Source of the DNA: Vitellaria paradoxa
Lineage: Eukaryota > Streptophyta > Magnoliopsida > Ericales > Sapotaceae
DNA: 64,000 nt
NCBI GenBank assembly: GCA_019916065.1
Contig: CM034233.1
Location: 7,322,516 to 7,386,515, forward strand
Reading direction: 5' to 3'
Shown here piece after piece: positions 1 through 11,078 of the stretch. Every line of letters begins with the position of its first letter. Positions within the stretch are counted from its first letter, which is position 1. The position numbers were made by a program, and so were the translations under genes. The notes under the pieces are model-generated. The model saw only the letters and a program-made list of their open reading frames with translations, had not been told where the DNA came from and made no database searches.

Positions 1-1718
1 GACCCTTTAATTTTAGCAAATTTTTTTCTCTTATTTTATTAAGACTTTTAACTTCTCATAATTACTAATTCTTTTTATAGAAGTAAATTTTTTTCAATAA
101 TCATTACTTAATTAAGTAGATTTAATTTTTTATTTTTAATATTTTGTAAATATCTTTTTAAACACTTATTATATTTATATTTTTTAAATGTCAGTTAATT
201 ATAAATTATTTATTTAAATGTTTTAATATTTTTTTTATTTCAAATTTATTTGGTAAAAGGTATATATTAACTTAAAGCAAGCCCACATTACGTGTGCGCG
301 CATGTGTAATACGGCATGGATTTGGATGTAAAACGTCAGCTCGGTAGCTTGTAATCAAAATATATCCATTGGCACTAAAATTAGTGTCAGCCTCCGGATC
401 CCTCACTGTGTTTGGAAAAAAAAAAAAAAAAAAAAAATCATCGAAGCCTTTCGGCGAAATCGCCGTTCAACGATCGGAACTTCAATCCTCTCTTTGTTAT
501 TTCTCCGGAGACACTGCAAGTTTACAACGTACGAAGTTTCGTTTGATTACTGCGCTTTGTATAGGAACGGCCCGAAGATTCTCTGTAAATTAATGTCTTG
601 ATGTTTTCTTCTAATCTCTCTGTAAATTGAGCATTTTTCAATTTTTTTTTTTACTCTGAATTTAGTTTGGCTGTTGAGATATCTAAGCAGAAAAAATAAA
701 TAGAAAAATATTAAAGGTAGAGTGATGGATTGTAAAATGAACAAAGTTGATCTCCATTATAACAAAGGCATTCATTATGCCTGTTATTTGTCAAAAATGG
801 TTCTGAAATTTTCAGTAGTGGCTGAGGAAGGTAGCATATATCAAGCAAGCAGTCCTTTCCTCTTTACTCCTATTCAGAGCATCATCAAAATTCTTAGCAT
901 AAAGCCTTGATCTATCAGCAGGTAAGCTCAAGTAGTTAACCATTTTTACATTGGAAACTCAATGAATTTGAATATATGTTCAGATTGTTTATATATATAA
1001 ATATATATATATAATCATGTCTATGTAAAACCTTTGGGCAGCGTGTTGATTCAATTCAAGTTGGTCTCATTAAATGTTTAGTTGAACGTAGATTGAGGGG
1101 AAGAACACTTTTGTGTTCCATGAAAATGGCATTTGAACGCATACTTTCCCCATTTCATTGAAGCAGGCTGCACCATCCCTTCCTGATTTTTCTTTTGCCT
1201 ACTCTTTATATACATAAAGTACTGAACATGTTCTTCTTTTGGTTGTTAACTTAAAATGTCTCTTAGCCACAGTGATTTTACGCTTCTGTATTGTGTATTC
1301 AAATCTTGATATTGGAATGTAAATTCAAAGTTGCGTTTGCAAAATTTGTCTTCTGTAACAAATGCCAAATGATTTGAAAATGGCAGAATACCATAAAATC
1401 ATAATTTTTAGGATGAAATGGCTTTTTTATTTATGAATTTCTTGTATACAAAATGTTTGTTATCTGCTGGCATACAAAATAGTTTTATTAGTTAAGAGTA
1501 CATCCATCTATCTTGTTATATTTACTCTTCTCCTTACAGCAGAAGAGCAAACCATGGTCCATGACCAGAGACTTTTCAGAAGTATCTAGGTCTGAGAAGA
1601 TTGGTTCCATAAAGAGGCCTCCCAGACATCTTTTTATTGACTGTGGACTAAGAAAGCTTCCGCACAAAAGTGTTACATTGATTTCAGCCTTATGGGATCT
1701 TGGGGGGGACTCCATTCT
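1..1718. other. AT-rich flank with a possible plus-strand non-coding transcript
   Basis: No convincing protein gene is visible. The stretch at about 430-620 is less AT-rich and reads like a plant 5' UTR. A good splice donor (CAG then GTAAGC) follows at about 918-926, and a good acceptor (pyrimidine-rich, CTTACAG) at about 1533-1540. A spliced plus-strand RNA overlapping the 3' end of the minus-strand gene at 1719-3863 is therefore possible, but its longest ORFs are short and unrecognised. A poly-A tract lies at about 417-437. Transcription is an inference. Confidence 0.25.
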
Positions 1719-3863
1719 TTAATTTTCCTCTGCAGATTTTGTCTGGCCAGGAGAAAGAACAAGCTGTACACCAGGATTCCTTTCGGTAATGTAACTATTA
1801 AACAGAATAGAGTTGTTGACACCTTGCGTGTTGCTGTTTATATGTGCTTCTGCTGTTTGATCTTCTTCGATTTCCGAATCTTCTGAACCTTCCACCGGCC
1901 TTCCCTCTGTATCAGTTGTGGCTTCGGTCCTCTCATCCAGGTTGATTTTATAGGCCCTGTGGATTTGGACTTCCCCTTCTGTTTTTGTTGACTCATGGCA
2001 TAGTTGCATAGATGCTCCTCTGTTTTTCCCGGCTAGGGTTGTGAGACTAATTGGTTTCTCATCCATTGCGAGCCTTTTGTTTTGAGTAGTCATTTCATGA
2101 ACAAACTTTGAGATATCACCTCTAATCCCATTATGCAAGGCAGTTAGTTCCCTACTGGATATAGCAGTTTTGTTGGCTATTGAGCCTGATGCCACAGTGA
2201 GGAGCTCATCGAAAGCCCTTTTTTTTGGTTCTTCATTGATACTGATCTTCTGTTTGTTTTCTTCCCCTGTTTCCTTTTCTTCTGATTTTGCAACTGATTC
2301 GAGAAGTGGTTTAGATTCAACATCTTCTATGACTGATTTTTTTGAGGTAGTTGTTAGAGACGGAGAAGGCGGCAGTGAGGGTACTTGGACTGCAGGCTGA
2401 GAGGTCAGTTCGGATGGGAACTGAGGCTGTGGGGCTGCTTGTAATGCCAGTTGGGTCTCAGAAGCTGTGTGAGAAGAGGATGGGGTTTGAGGAGTTACAC
2501 GAGATGGTGACTGGGTTTGAGTAGCAGTTTGATATTGTGTAGCTGCACGAGATGGTGATGCTGGCTGAGAAGTGACTCGGGATTGAGCGGCTAGACTTGA
2601 TGGGAAAGAAGCCTGAGGCTCGGTACTTGGCGATGCTTGAGTTTGTGGAGGAGGGGACTCTGCAGGGGCTGTATCTGGAGGCGGCACTTGAGCTTGTGGG
2701 GTTTGAGTGACTGTTTCTTCAATTGATTTTTCTGGAGTGGCTGTGAAAGATGGAGAAGAAAGCAGTGAGGATGTCCCTGTTGCAGCCTGAGAGGTCAGTT
2801 TGGGTGGGGATTGAAGCTGAGGGTCTGCTTGTAATGCTAGTTGAGTCTCAGAAACTGTAAGAGAAGGGGATGGGGGTTGACGGACATGAGATGAGGACAG
2901 GGGCTGAGTGGCATCTTGGGATTGGGATGGGGGTTCAGATGGAGCTTGGGATTGTGTTGCTGCATGAGATGGTGATGCAGGTTGAGAGGCAGCTGGGGAT
3001 TGAATGGCTGTATTTGCTGGTGAAGGGGACTGAGACTCAGTTCTTGGTGATGCTGGAGCTTCTGGGGGCTGCATGACTTCTCCTAGCGCTGATTCTGTTG
3101 GAGTGGTTGTGAGAGATGGAGAAGAAGTCAGTGAGCTCGTTTGGATTGTGGGCTGATAGGCCAAGTCGGATGGGGATTGAGGCTGTGGAGCTTGTTGAGT
3201 CTCAAAAGTTGCACGGGATAGGGATGGGGGTTGAGGGGTTACATGAGATGGTGAAAGGGATGGAGTGGCAGCTTGGGATTGTGTTGCTGCATCGGATGGT
3301 GATGGGGGTTGGGGGACCGCTTGGGATTGTGTCGTTGCAACCAACGGTGATGAAGGTTGAAAGGGTGCTTGGGATTGTGTTGCTGCACTCGATGGTGAAG
3401 GTGGTTGAGACTTGGTTGATGCTTCAGCTTGTGAAGGAGGGGACTCAGTTCTCGGTGATGCTTGAACTTGTAGAGGAGGTGCCTGTGCCGGTGCTGTCCC
3501 TGTTGGTTGGGCTTGAGTTTGTGGATGGGTTGCTTGCGCTGACGACTCAGTCTTTGCTGATACTTGATCTTTTGGAGGGGAGTCTACCAGAGACTCACTT
3601 CCTGGAGACTCACTTCCTGGTGATGCTTGAGCTTGTGGAGGAGGATGTACCTGTTTTGGGTTTTTCTTTCGTGGCCGCGCTTTAGCTTGTGAAGGAGGCG
3701 GCTGTGCAGAGGCCGTCCCGGATGGCTGCTTCTGACTGTCAGCGTTGGGGGGCTGCGTAGGTGTTTTGGTTTCAGAAGTAGTGGCTCGTTTTGAGCGACG
3801 TAGAGATGGTTCTGCTTGTTGCCAAGGAGGCCAAAAGCGGAAGGAATGTTTTTTTTGTGCCAT
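1719..3863 (-). CDS. Proline/serine/threonine/glutamine-rich protein of unknown function
   Basis: This is a single uninterrupted 714-codon ORF. The N terminus (about residues 1-35) is basic and aromatic (KKHSFRFWPPWQQ, then RRSKR). Residues from about 36 to about 510 are low complexity, built from diverged short units such as QPPSPS, AATQSQA and SETQLALQ. The last roughly 200 residues are ordinary in composition and begin with an acidic Glu/Lys stretch. They include FDELLTVASGS, SLTTLAGKNRGASM and NSILFNSYITERNPGVQL. I believe plant homologues conserve mainly this C-terminal part, but that is from memory. There is no signal peptide and no membrane segment. The repeats do not show the Ser-Pro(3-5) pattern of extensins, so a cell-wall role is not supported. 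A TATA-like TATTTATA lies about 90 bases upstream of the ATG. The start is the first Met of the ORF. Function unknown. Confidence 0.7.
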   Translation of the reverse strand: MAQKKHSFRFWPPWQQAEPSLRRSKRATTSETKTPTQPPNADSQKQPSGTASAQPPPSQAKARPRKKNPKQVHPPPQAQASPGSESPGSESLVDSPPKDQVSAKTESSAQATHPQTQAQPTGTAPAQAPPLQVQASPRTESPPSQAEASTKSQPPSPSSAATQSQAPFQPSSPLVATTQSQAVPQPPSPSDAATQSQAATPSLSPSHVTPQPPSLSRATFETQQAPQPQSPSDLAYQPTIQTSSLTSSPSLTTTPTESALGEVMQPPEAPASPRTESQSPSPANTAIQSPAASQPASPSHAATQSQAPSEPPSQSQDATQPLSSSHVRQPPSPSLTVSETQLALQADPQLQSPPKLTSQAATGTSSLLSSPSFTATPEKSIEETVTQTPQAQVPPPDTAPAESPPPQTQASPSTEPQASFPSSLAAQSRVTSQPASPSRAATQYQTATQTQSPSRVTPQTPSSSHTASETQLALQAAPQPQFPSELTSQPAVQVPSLPPSPSLTTTSKKSVIEDVESKPLLESVAKSEEKETGEENKQKISINEEPKKRAFDELLTVASGSIANKTAISSRELTALHNGIRGDISKFVHEMTTQNKRLAMDEKPISLTTLAGKNRGASMQLCHESTKTEGEVQIHRAYKINLDERTEATTDTEGRPVEGSEDSEIEEDQTAEAHINSNTQGVNNSILFNSYITERNPGVQLVLSPGQTKSAEEN

Positions 3864-4455
3864 AGATCATATAGAATGGATGATGCTTGTTTTGTTTGTG
3901 CTTTGGTGATGGGTAATGGTTATCCAAGAATATGTGATCTGTGTATACATATAAATAGACTTTGTTTGATACCTTGGAATGGCTAGTGTAATATCAGCCA
4001 GCGTTGTTTACTTTTACCTTTATTCACGGAATGCTTCTTTGCCTCATGGAGACTAGCTAAAACTTTTGGCTTTTAATAATAGTAGCCGATTCTCTAGACT
4101 GATTTCCCTTCACTGGTAGGTCTAGCATATTCAATTCCAATTGCGGCTTTAAGGGTTCCCTTTTCCTCTTGTGTTGTTCAAGTCTCGGAGATTAATTCAT
4201 GGTTAGGAATTTGTTGAACTATGCAACCGATCAAGGTATGTATCTTTACTTTTATTTTATTTATTTATTTATTTTTTTAAACTCCAGAAGGCACTCCAAG
4301 CATATGCTATCCCTGAATATAGCTTTCTTACGTTAGACGTTTACACGAGGCACGTAATACACACACATTTTATTATACCACTCCCTCTTCATCAAGTGTC
4401 ATAGCTGCCCCACAATGAGTAGTTTGTCTATGCAGCACTCCTAATCTTATGAGCA
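3864..4455. other. Upstream flank of the proline-rich gene
   Basis: AT-rich DNA with no coding signal. It should contain the promoter of the minus-strand gene ending at 3863; a TATTTATA motif (minus strand, near 3949-3957) is the only candidate core element seen. Confidence 0.3.
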
Positions 4456-4858
4456 ATGTTTGTTTGGGGGATAAAATTGGGGAGAATTGAATAAGCAACC
4501 TATCATTTTTGACTAAGTTGACTTTAATTCTGTGTTTAGTTTACAATATTACAACCTCGAATTGGATTTCATATGCCCCAAAATGGGGGATAAGTAATAA
4601 TATGGGGGATATAGTATTACTTATACCTCACCTCTAGATTTGTTTACCGTCAAAATCTAAAGTTCAAGATTATTTCTTATCATATTTTATGTCAAATTAT
4701 ATCTTTTATTCCACTTTATATCCTATCGACCAAACATCAAAAAAATAATTCCATATAAAAAATTAATTCCATTTTGCATCCAATCTCACATATTATCCCA
4801 TAGTATTACTTACACCCCATCATCCAATCCCTCAAAGCAAACATAGGCATAGTAAGGT
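4456..4858. repeat. MITE-like element, family C copy 1
   Basis: The stretch is bounded by imperfect inverted ends: ATGTTTGTTTGGGGGAT on the left, and a right end whose reverse complement starts TATGTTTGCTTTGAGGGAT. The interior (CATATGCCCCAAAAT, a CTCTAGAT/CTCTGGAT motif, AAAAAAATAATTCCA, ATCCAATCTC) recurs in diverged form at 42908-43276, so it is a dispersed non-autonomous family. Ends are approximate and no target duplication was established. Confidence 0.5.
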
Positions 4859-4934
4859 AGTGTTTGATTTACCAACTACCCAAAAAAGAAAAAAAAAACT
4901 TTTACCAATTTTCTCACCGAACACTCAACTAACT

Positions 4935-5546
4935 TGTTGGGTATCTCTGCTATTGGAGTGGTCTAACTTGTGGGCTATGTTTTGGCCCAATATAGAGGCG
5001 AAAAGGCCTGCCCTAGTGATAAAAAATACTTAGAGAAAACAGCAAAGAAGTAGCTGCCACGAACAGTGAGACACAACAGAAAATTCAATAAGTTTTTGTC
5101 ACAGCACAGTCTTCATCAAACAATGTTGTTCAAAACTCATTTTTTTACAATTTGAACGGTGAAGATTGGAAACGGAGGTCTTCAGGTTGGTTTGTTTTGA
5201 GCTAAACCAGGATTGTTGATTTGGGGAGTATTTTTGTCACTTTGTTCTTGTTTGTCCTTTGTTGTTACTAAAACTTTGTTCTTGAGGATAGTTGTTAAAA
5301 GTATAGTGATGTATACTTCTAGATATGTCTAGAGAGAAATCATTGATTGTACCAATTATTAAACATAATAGAAGAGATTTAGGCGTGTAGCCTTATGGGG
5401 TTTTTTACTCTTCTCATTAAAAAGGTTTTTCACACGTTAAATCATTGTGTATTGTGGATTTTTTAATTTTTATTGTTCTTTTGTGATTTGTACTTGGTTA
5501 TTGGGAGAGTTGTTTGACTAGCTTTCGTTACACGTCTCTCCCAACA
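4935..5546. mobile_element. Solo LTR
   Basis: This 612-bp block begins TGTTGGG and ends CCCAACA, the classic TG...CA ends of an LTR with a 7-bp terminal inverted repeat. The same 5 bases, TAACT, flank it at 4930-4934 and 5547-5551, so it has a perfect 5-bp target-site duplication. No internal retroelement region or second LTR is present, which indicates recombination between the two LTRs. Superfamily and orientation cannot be told from the LTR alone. It sits inside an older AT-rich sequence whose CAACTAACT motif appears on both sides. Confidence 0.75.
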
Positions 5547-5551
5547 TAACT

Positions 5552-7249
5552 TTTTTTAATTTTTAACTAACTTTTACCAAACACTCAACACCCAATTTTG
5601 TATGACACATGTCAACTTTGTGTCAAAACTTTGCACGCCAAATGGTATTGATATTCAAATGGCAGGCGTGCGCATGCCCATATACTTACATGTGCAGTTG
5701 TAAAGTGAGTTCATTCAATTTGTTGATTGGAACTGCGTTGTCAGATTTTTATTTCTTTTTATATTTGAAAATATGTTACTGTGAGGCCGTTTGGAATGTA
5801 AAAAAAAAAAAAATTTAAAATTTCTCAAAAGTGAAAATTTTTTGAATTTATAGTGTAAAAAGTTGTTTTAAAATGATGTTGGATGTTTATATTTGATGTT
5901 GGATGTCTGCTAATCAATCATAGAAGATACGTTTGGAGTGATAAAAAATGAGATAAATTGAGATAATTTATGAGTTTGTAATTCGTGCAGTGAATTAAAA
6001 AGTAAGTAACTTTTAAAACTTTTTAAATATTTTTAAAAATTTTCAGTATTTTTTAAGAAATAAAATGCATTTAGAGTAACCATGCATACTGCTTAGTTAA
6101 ATTATATTTACTCAAAAAAAAGTAGATGTATTTTTCTGCTTCTTGTCGTAACATATGCTTAAAGTTACCTGGTTACCTCTATTTATCAAAAAATAAATTG
6201 TGTTATATGTGGTTACAAACCAAATGGCACAAACAACCTTTGTAGGCTAGGGTTGAATTAAGTTTAACTTGTGATTTTAAACTATTCAAATTTGAACTAT
6301 TTTATTGGTCGTTCAAAATTTAGGTTAAATTTAAGTTGCAAGGTGTTCGATTCAAGAATTCGTGAGTTGATTAAAAATAATATATATATATATATATATA
6401 TTGAAATAATGTCATTCGTTTAATAAAACGATTGCGTTTTAATTAAATAAACTATTTATTTTGATTTATAATATTTTAAACATTGTTTTAGTTTGATAAA
6501 ACTATTTATTTTGGGTTATATTTAGAGTAAATTGATGTTTACGAGTTGAACTCGAACTCATATATATTGAAACAATGTTATTCGTTTAATGAAATGATTA
6601 CGTTTTAATTAAATAAATTATTTATTTTGACTTATAATATTTTAAACATTATTTTAGTTTGGTAACTATTTGTTCAAATTAGAACTTAAGTAAGGTAAAT
6701 TTAATTCAACTCAACTTGATTAAGTACCTTTTCAGTTGTCACACTACACCCACCTTGAGAAGCAAAGCACCGGATAAAACAAAAAACAAGTCATGCAAAT
6801 ATTCGCCCTCTTTTTCAAGTAAAGAACACAACCCGATTCAAGGAATGAGCATGGAGGCATTATTATATATATTAACAATGAGTAGCCTCTCCGAGACAAA
6901 AGCCAAAAGATAAAGGCCGAATCCGAATACTTCCCTATGGATGCAGGGAACAATTCTGCATAAACGTATACTTGTGCGGGTGAGTCGGTCTCGGGGGCTA
7001 AACTTGGACCCATTAAGGCATTAACTGTGCTTTTAACTTTTTACTGCTTCAACTGACTCGAAATTACATTTTTCGCCATTGGTTTTTTTGTGGCTTGAAC
7101 CAACTCATTGTACTTTAATTTTATTTATTTATTTATTTATTTTTGGTTTGGCTCTCCAAACCAAAATGTTCTTCCAGTTTTCTCGAGTTGCTGGGGATGG
7201 AAGTATATACATGCACGTACATAGGGCAACAAAAAAGCTTCCTTCCAAC
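5552..7249. other. AT-rich intergenic stretch
   Basis: No gene was recognised. It contains poly-A at about 5800-5813, a (TA)n run at about 6380-6400 and a diverged tandem repeat at 6401-6674 (listed separately). A fragment beginning GGCCGTTTGGAATG near 5783 resembles the MITE ends found elsewhere in the window, but no partner end was found. Confidence 0.5.
6401..6674. repeat. Two diverged direct copies of a ~108-bp AT-rich unit
   Basis: Copy 1 (about 6401-6508) and copy 2 (about 6567-6674) both begin TTGAAA(T/C)AATGT(C/T)ATTCG and continue through TTTTAATTAAATAAA and AATATTTTAAACATT. They are separated by about 58 bases. This is an old local duplication with no coding content. Confidence 0.6.
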
Positions 7250-7459
7250 CAGAGGCGGATCCAGAAATTTTGGTGAGTGGGGGCAAAATTTAAAAAAAAA
7301 TAAACATTAAATTTTTTAAATAACAATTGAATTTCAGTAGGAGTTATTTATATATTAAAAGAATAAAAAAATTTATATAAAAGATATATAAAATATACAA
7401 ACTTTTAGTAGTCAGTGGGGGCAGCTGCCTCCACTCGTCCTTTCATAGATCCGCCTTTG
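7250..7459. mobile_element. Non-autonomous hAT-type MITE
   Basis: A 210-bp element with terminal inverted repeats: CAGAGGCGGATC on the left, and CAAAGGCGGATC as the reverse complement of the right end. The identical 8 bases CTTCCAAC flank it at 7242-7249 and 7460-7467. An 8-bp target duplication and CAGRG-type ends are hallmarks of hAT elements. It has no coding capacity. Its ends resemble the right end of the larger hAT at 57877-61413 (CAGGGCCGGATC). Confidence 0.85.
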
Positions 7460-7467
7460 CTTCCAAC

Positions 7468-8950
7468 CTGGATCCCAACCTCTCTTAGAAGGCGTTTGGA
7501 GTTAAAAAAAAAAAAGTAGAAATGGGTAAAAATTGTAATCTCATAAGTTGTGCAATAAATAGAAATTTAAGTGTCATAGAGATTTAAAAAGATTTGTTGA
7601 ATTTTATAAAGTTCTAAGCAAAAATATACTCATCTTGCAGTTTTAATTGTTTTTTTTTTTTTTTGGCTCTTTTTGGCTTCCCCCCCCCCCAGTCTGTAAT
7701 CTTGGCTTGAACTTTTACCCTACTGCTTTATTCCAGTTGTGTTGGCTTATTTGGCCACCAAAAAAATGCATATATATATATATATATATATTGAAATACA
7801 AAATTGTCGTGTTTCATTGTTCTGTGCTCTCCCCTTCAGATTTACTTCAATAAGACGGACACGGATCAAGATCACGGCTTTCATTGAAATGAGATTGGAT
7901 TATGAATTCCCCTCGGATGAGATTTGGAAATTTTGTTTTTATTTAAATTAGAAAAATGCTATTGGACTATAAAATATATACCAAATATATAATGATCTAA
8001 TTGTGATAGAATTAGTGTTAGTGGCAGAAACATACCTTGTGTTGTAGGAGACCTCATTGATTATTATTATTATTTTTTTTTTTGCTTACTACATATAGCT
8101 ATTTTTTCTCTTTTTAAGAAATCAGTAATCGAAGGCCAACAAAAATCTAAAAAATGTTTTTAGTGGTCTCGTGACAAAATTTGAATTTTTTTTTTTCAAT
8201 TCTAATGTGCCGTTAAATTTTATATATTTGAATATTTTATATTTGCATTTATGCATATGTTTTTTTATTAATTTTTCAATCAACCCAAAGCAAGAAAGTC
8301 TATAATAATAATAATAAAGATTGGGAAGTTAATGGGTGACCATTCTGAACTTTACCACTTCATCCTTCCAGCCTCTACACATTCACCCATTTGGTTGCAT
8401 TTTGTAGGCTTTGAAAGTGAGAATAAGTTTTACCAAAAAAAAAAAAAGATTGTTAAGTGGCACATTAGTTGACCAACCAAACCACCGGCCCAACAAATTG
8501 GGCTCAAGTTAGGTAACATAAAAGCAAAAAAAAAGTAGGTTGCCGTCAATGGGCCCCTTCTGATCCAAACTACCGGGCCGAAGAAATTGGGCTTGGTGTA
8601 AGAAAGAGAAACAGAAGATGCCCGCAATGTCCTCAGCGTACTACCTAATTGGTTCACGTGGGGAACAATTCAATTAGATTAAAAATGTCATATAACTGAA
8701 AAAAACATTTTTTTTAAATGTTGACAAACTTTTTAAATTTAAATACTGATAGATTTGTTAATCGTTTTTGAAAGTTGGTATGATATCATAAAGAGTTTCC
8801 CACTACCTAGATTGATGGTATAGTGGATTACATCCATTAAATATTCTCCCACAAATTTAAAAAATTATTAATCTCCACAAAATGTCTTAAGAATGGCACA
8901 GGTTAACCTTACTCTAAACCTAATAAGAACTATGATGAGCTCAACTTTTC
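7468..8950. other. AT-rich intergenic stretch
   Basis: No gene seen. It contains homopolymers (T run at about 7650-7664, C run at about 7681-7690), a (TA)n run at about 7771-7790, and short ATT/AAT triplet runs near 8059 and 8304. The few open frames here are made of these simple repeats. Confidence 0.5.
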
Positions 8951-8962
8951 AATCTTATACTT

Positions 8963-9147
8963 TTTTTTATATATATTTTTAGATATTTCAAGGTGTCTAG
9001 ATCAATTTGCAAGTATCTCAACTAATCTCTGGAGTCCTAAAATTAATAATTGGATGAACCTCTAATGCCTCTGAAGAGATTCGAACTAGTGACCATTAGA
9101 GAATAAATCTAAGATTTTTCGAATTGAGCTAATCCTTAAGGTTAATT
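8963..9147 (-). mobile_element. tRNA-derived SINE with target duplications
   Basis: Read on the minus strand, the element starts near 9147. It has a tRNA-like A box (GGATTAGCTCAATTCG, about 9120-9135) and then a B box (ACTAGTTCGAATCTC, about 9076-9090), the internal RNA polymerase III promoter of tRNA-derived SINEs. It ends in an A-rich tail near 8963. The flanks AATCTTATACTT (8951-8962) and AATCTCATACTT (9148-9159) form a 12-bp target-site duplication with one mismatch. A diverged relative lies at 53535-53640. Confidence 0.75.
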
Positions 9148-9298
9148 AATCTCATACTTAGTCCACACTTAATTAAGCAAATTGAACTCACTAACACCAA
9201 AAAAATAAAATATATATACATTTATATAATACATATATTGGTATTAAAAAAATTAGAATAAGGCAAATTATATAAATGTAAAACATAATATAAATATG

Positions 9299-9732
9299 AG
9301 GCCGTTTGGAGGTTCAAAAACAAGAAAAAAAGTGAAACTTTTGGTAGTTTTTGTGTGTTTTTTAGTTACACTTTTTTGTGTGTTCAGTGGAATAAAGTGT
9401 ATTTTTTAGCCTTTTTTTTGTAACTTTTAGGTGTTTGGTAAACTTTTTACTATAATAAATAAAAAAAGTTGTAACTTTTTGTGTGTTTGGTATGTTTTTT
9501 ACCGTAGCAAATCAAAAAAGTGGTAACTTTTTATTTTTTAACTATAGTAAATAAAAAAAAAGTAACTTTTTGTGTGTTTGATATATTTTTTACTGTAACA
9601 AATCAAAAAAGTTGTAACTTTTTATTTTTTATTTTTACTGTAGCAAATAAAAAAAAGTGAAAAAATTTGTGGTTCTACTAAACACAACTTTTGGTACTTA
9701 TTTACTAATTTTTGAGCCTCCAAACGGGCCCT
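9299..9732. repeat. MITE, GTTTGGAGG family copy 1
   Basis: Inverted ends: GGCCGTTTGGAGGTTCAAAA on the left, and GGGCCCGTTTGGAGGCTCAA as the reverse complement of the right end. The interior contains several diverged direct units of the type ACTGTAGCAAATAAAAAAAG followed by GTAACTTTT. A relative with the same ends and interior lies at 27404-27741. The target duplication could not be fixed. Confidence 0.65.
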
Positions 9733-10738
9733 ATATAATAATAGTATTTGTATATAATCTTTTCTTGAAATGTATTTGTTTTTGTGCTATAAAAATGATA
9801 TTTAACATCTAATTGGGCTATATTCAAATTAAAGTGATCAAAATATAACTTTGCTCAACACTCATAGTATTGTTTTCTTATTATTTACCACACGGTCACT
9901 TTGAATTTTAGCATTTATAATTTTAAAATCAGGTTGAAATAGAAAATAGGATTCTCACGGTATAAAAAGATTAAGCAGAAGAATCGTTTCAATTCTCGCT
10001 CATGAAAAGACGGGGGCTTTTGCCATTTTGGCTAGAAAAAAAGTGAAACATATCTAATCCTTTCTAATACAACCACAAATCAGTGACTAATTGGAGGTTC
10101 CTATTGTATGCCGTTGAATTGATGTCCAACCCCCTCATTAGCATATTTCTACCTCATCAACCATTATATTTTGCCCCTCCCATTGGTGGTTCGAAGAATC
10201 TTATGAGTCAATATCCTTATCTTTTGCAGCATTCCATCACCCAAGATACTTCTACTCAATTCTAGATAAATTCATCAATTAGAGAACTTTTGGCTAAATT
10301 TACTGTCCCTTCAATTATTAAAAGATTCATTCCAATTGTAATTATCAAGCTTTTGTAGCACAGATGAGTATGTCATATATTGATTTTAGTACAACCGTTA
10401 AACTGTTGAGTACTCGAACCTTAAATTTTAATAAAAATGCTCTATGCAAACATCTACTATATAAAAGGCCCAAATAGATTAATGATTCCAATAATATAAC
10501 AAACTAATAATAATTTGTACTCACGGCACTCTAAATAAAATTAATATTAAATTTCTTATATAGTTAAAATTTTAGACAAAAAATTCAAATGAAAAAAAAA
10601 ATTATGATAATCCGTGTGTTTTAATTTTTTTTTTTCTAAAACTTTACATATGTTTTGGTCTCTTTTAATTCTCTCCAATTAATTTTTGATAAACACCATA
10701 AAAGAAAACACAAATTATGGTGCTTTAATTTAAAAGAT
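9733..10738. other. AT-rich intergenic stretch
   Basis: No gene, RNA gene or mobile element was recognised. The only open frame of any length, near 10083-10265, has no recognisable motif. Confidence 0.5.
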
Positions 10739-10741
10739 TTA

Positions 10742-11078
10742 GGGCTCATTTGGTTTATTTTTTTATTTTTCATTTTCTGTTTAGAATTCATTTTTCATTT
10801 TGTACTTTTAAAAATAAAGTAAACAGATCAAAACACAATTGGTTACTTGTGTACACAATTGGTTACTTGTGTTTTCAAAATTTATTTTTGAAAATAAAAA
10901 ATGACTTTACACATAGAATGAAAAATGGTAAAAAGTCGTTTTGAGAGTTTTTAACAAAAAAAGAGAAAAATCTCAAAAATGTGAAAAACAGAACATTCTT
11001 TATTTTCTCGTTTTGAGATTTTTAACAAGTAAAACAAAAATAGAAAACAGAAAATAGAAAAGTAAACCAAATGGCACT
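10742..11078. mobile_element. Tourist-like MITE, CATTTGGTTTA family copy 1
   Basis: A 337-bp element between TTA trinucleotides (10739-10741 and 11079-11081). Its ends are GGGCTCATTTGGTTTA on the left, and AGTGCCATTTGGTTTA as the reverse complement of the right end. A TTA target duplication and this terminus fit the PIF/Harbinger Tourist group. A second member is at about 30922-31230. The right part of this copy is included in the tandem duplication at 10833-11757. Confidence 0.7.

Noticed and set aside
2870..3685. Plus-strand open frames inside the proline-rich gene
   Set aside because: They are mirror images of the low-complexity minus-strand coding sequence and have no motif of their own.
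7079..7326. Overlapping small frames on both strands near 7.1-7.3 kb
   Set aside because: They overlap simple TTTA repeats and the hAT MITE, and have no protein features.
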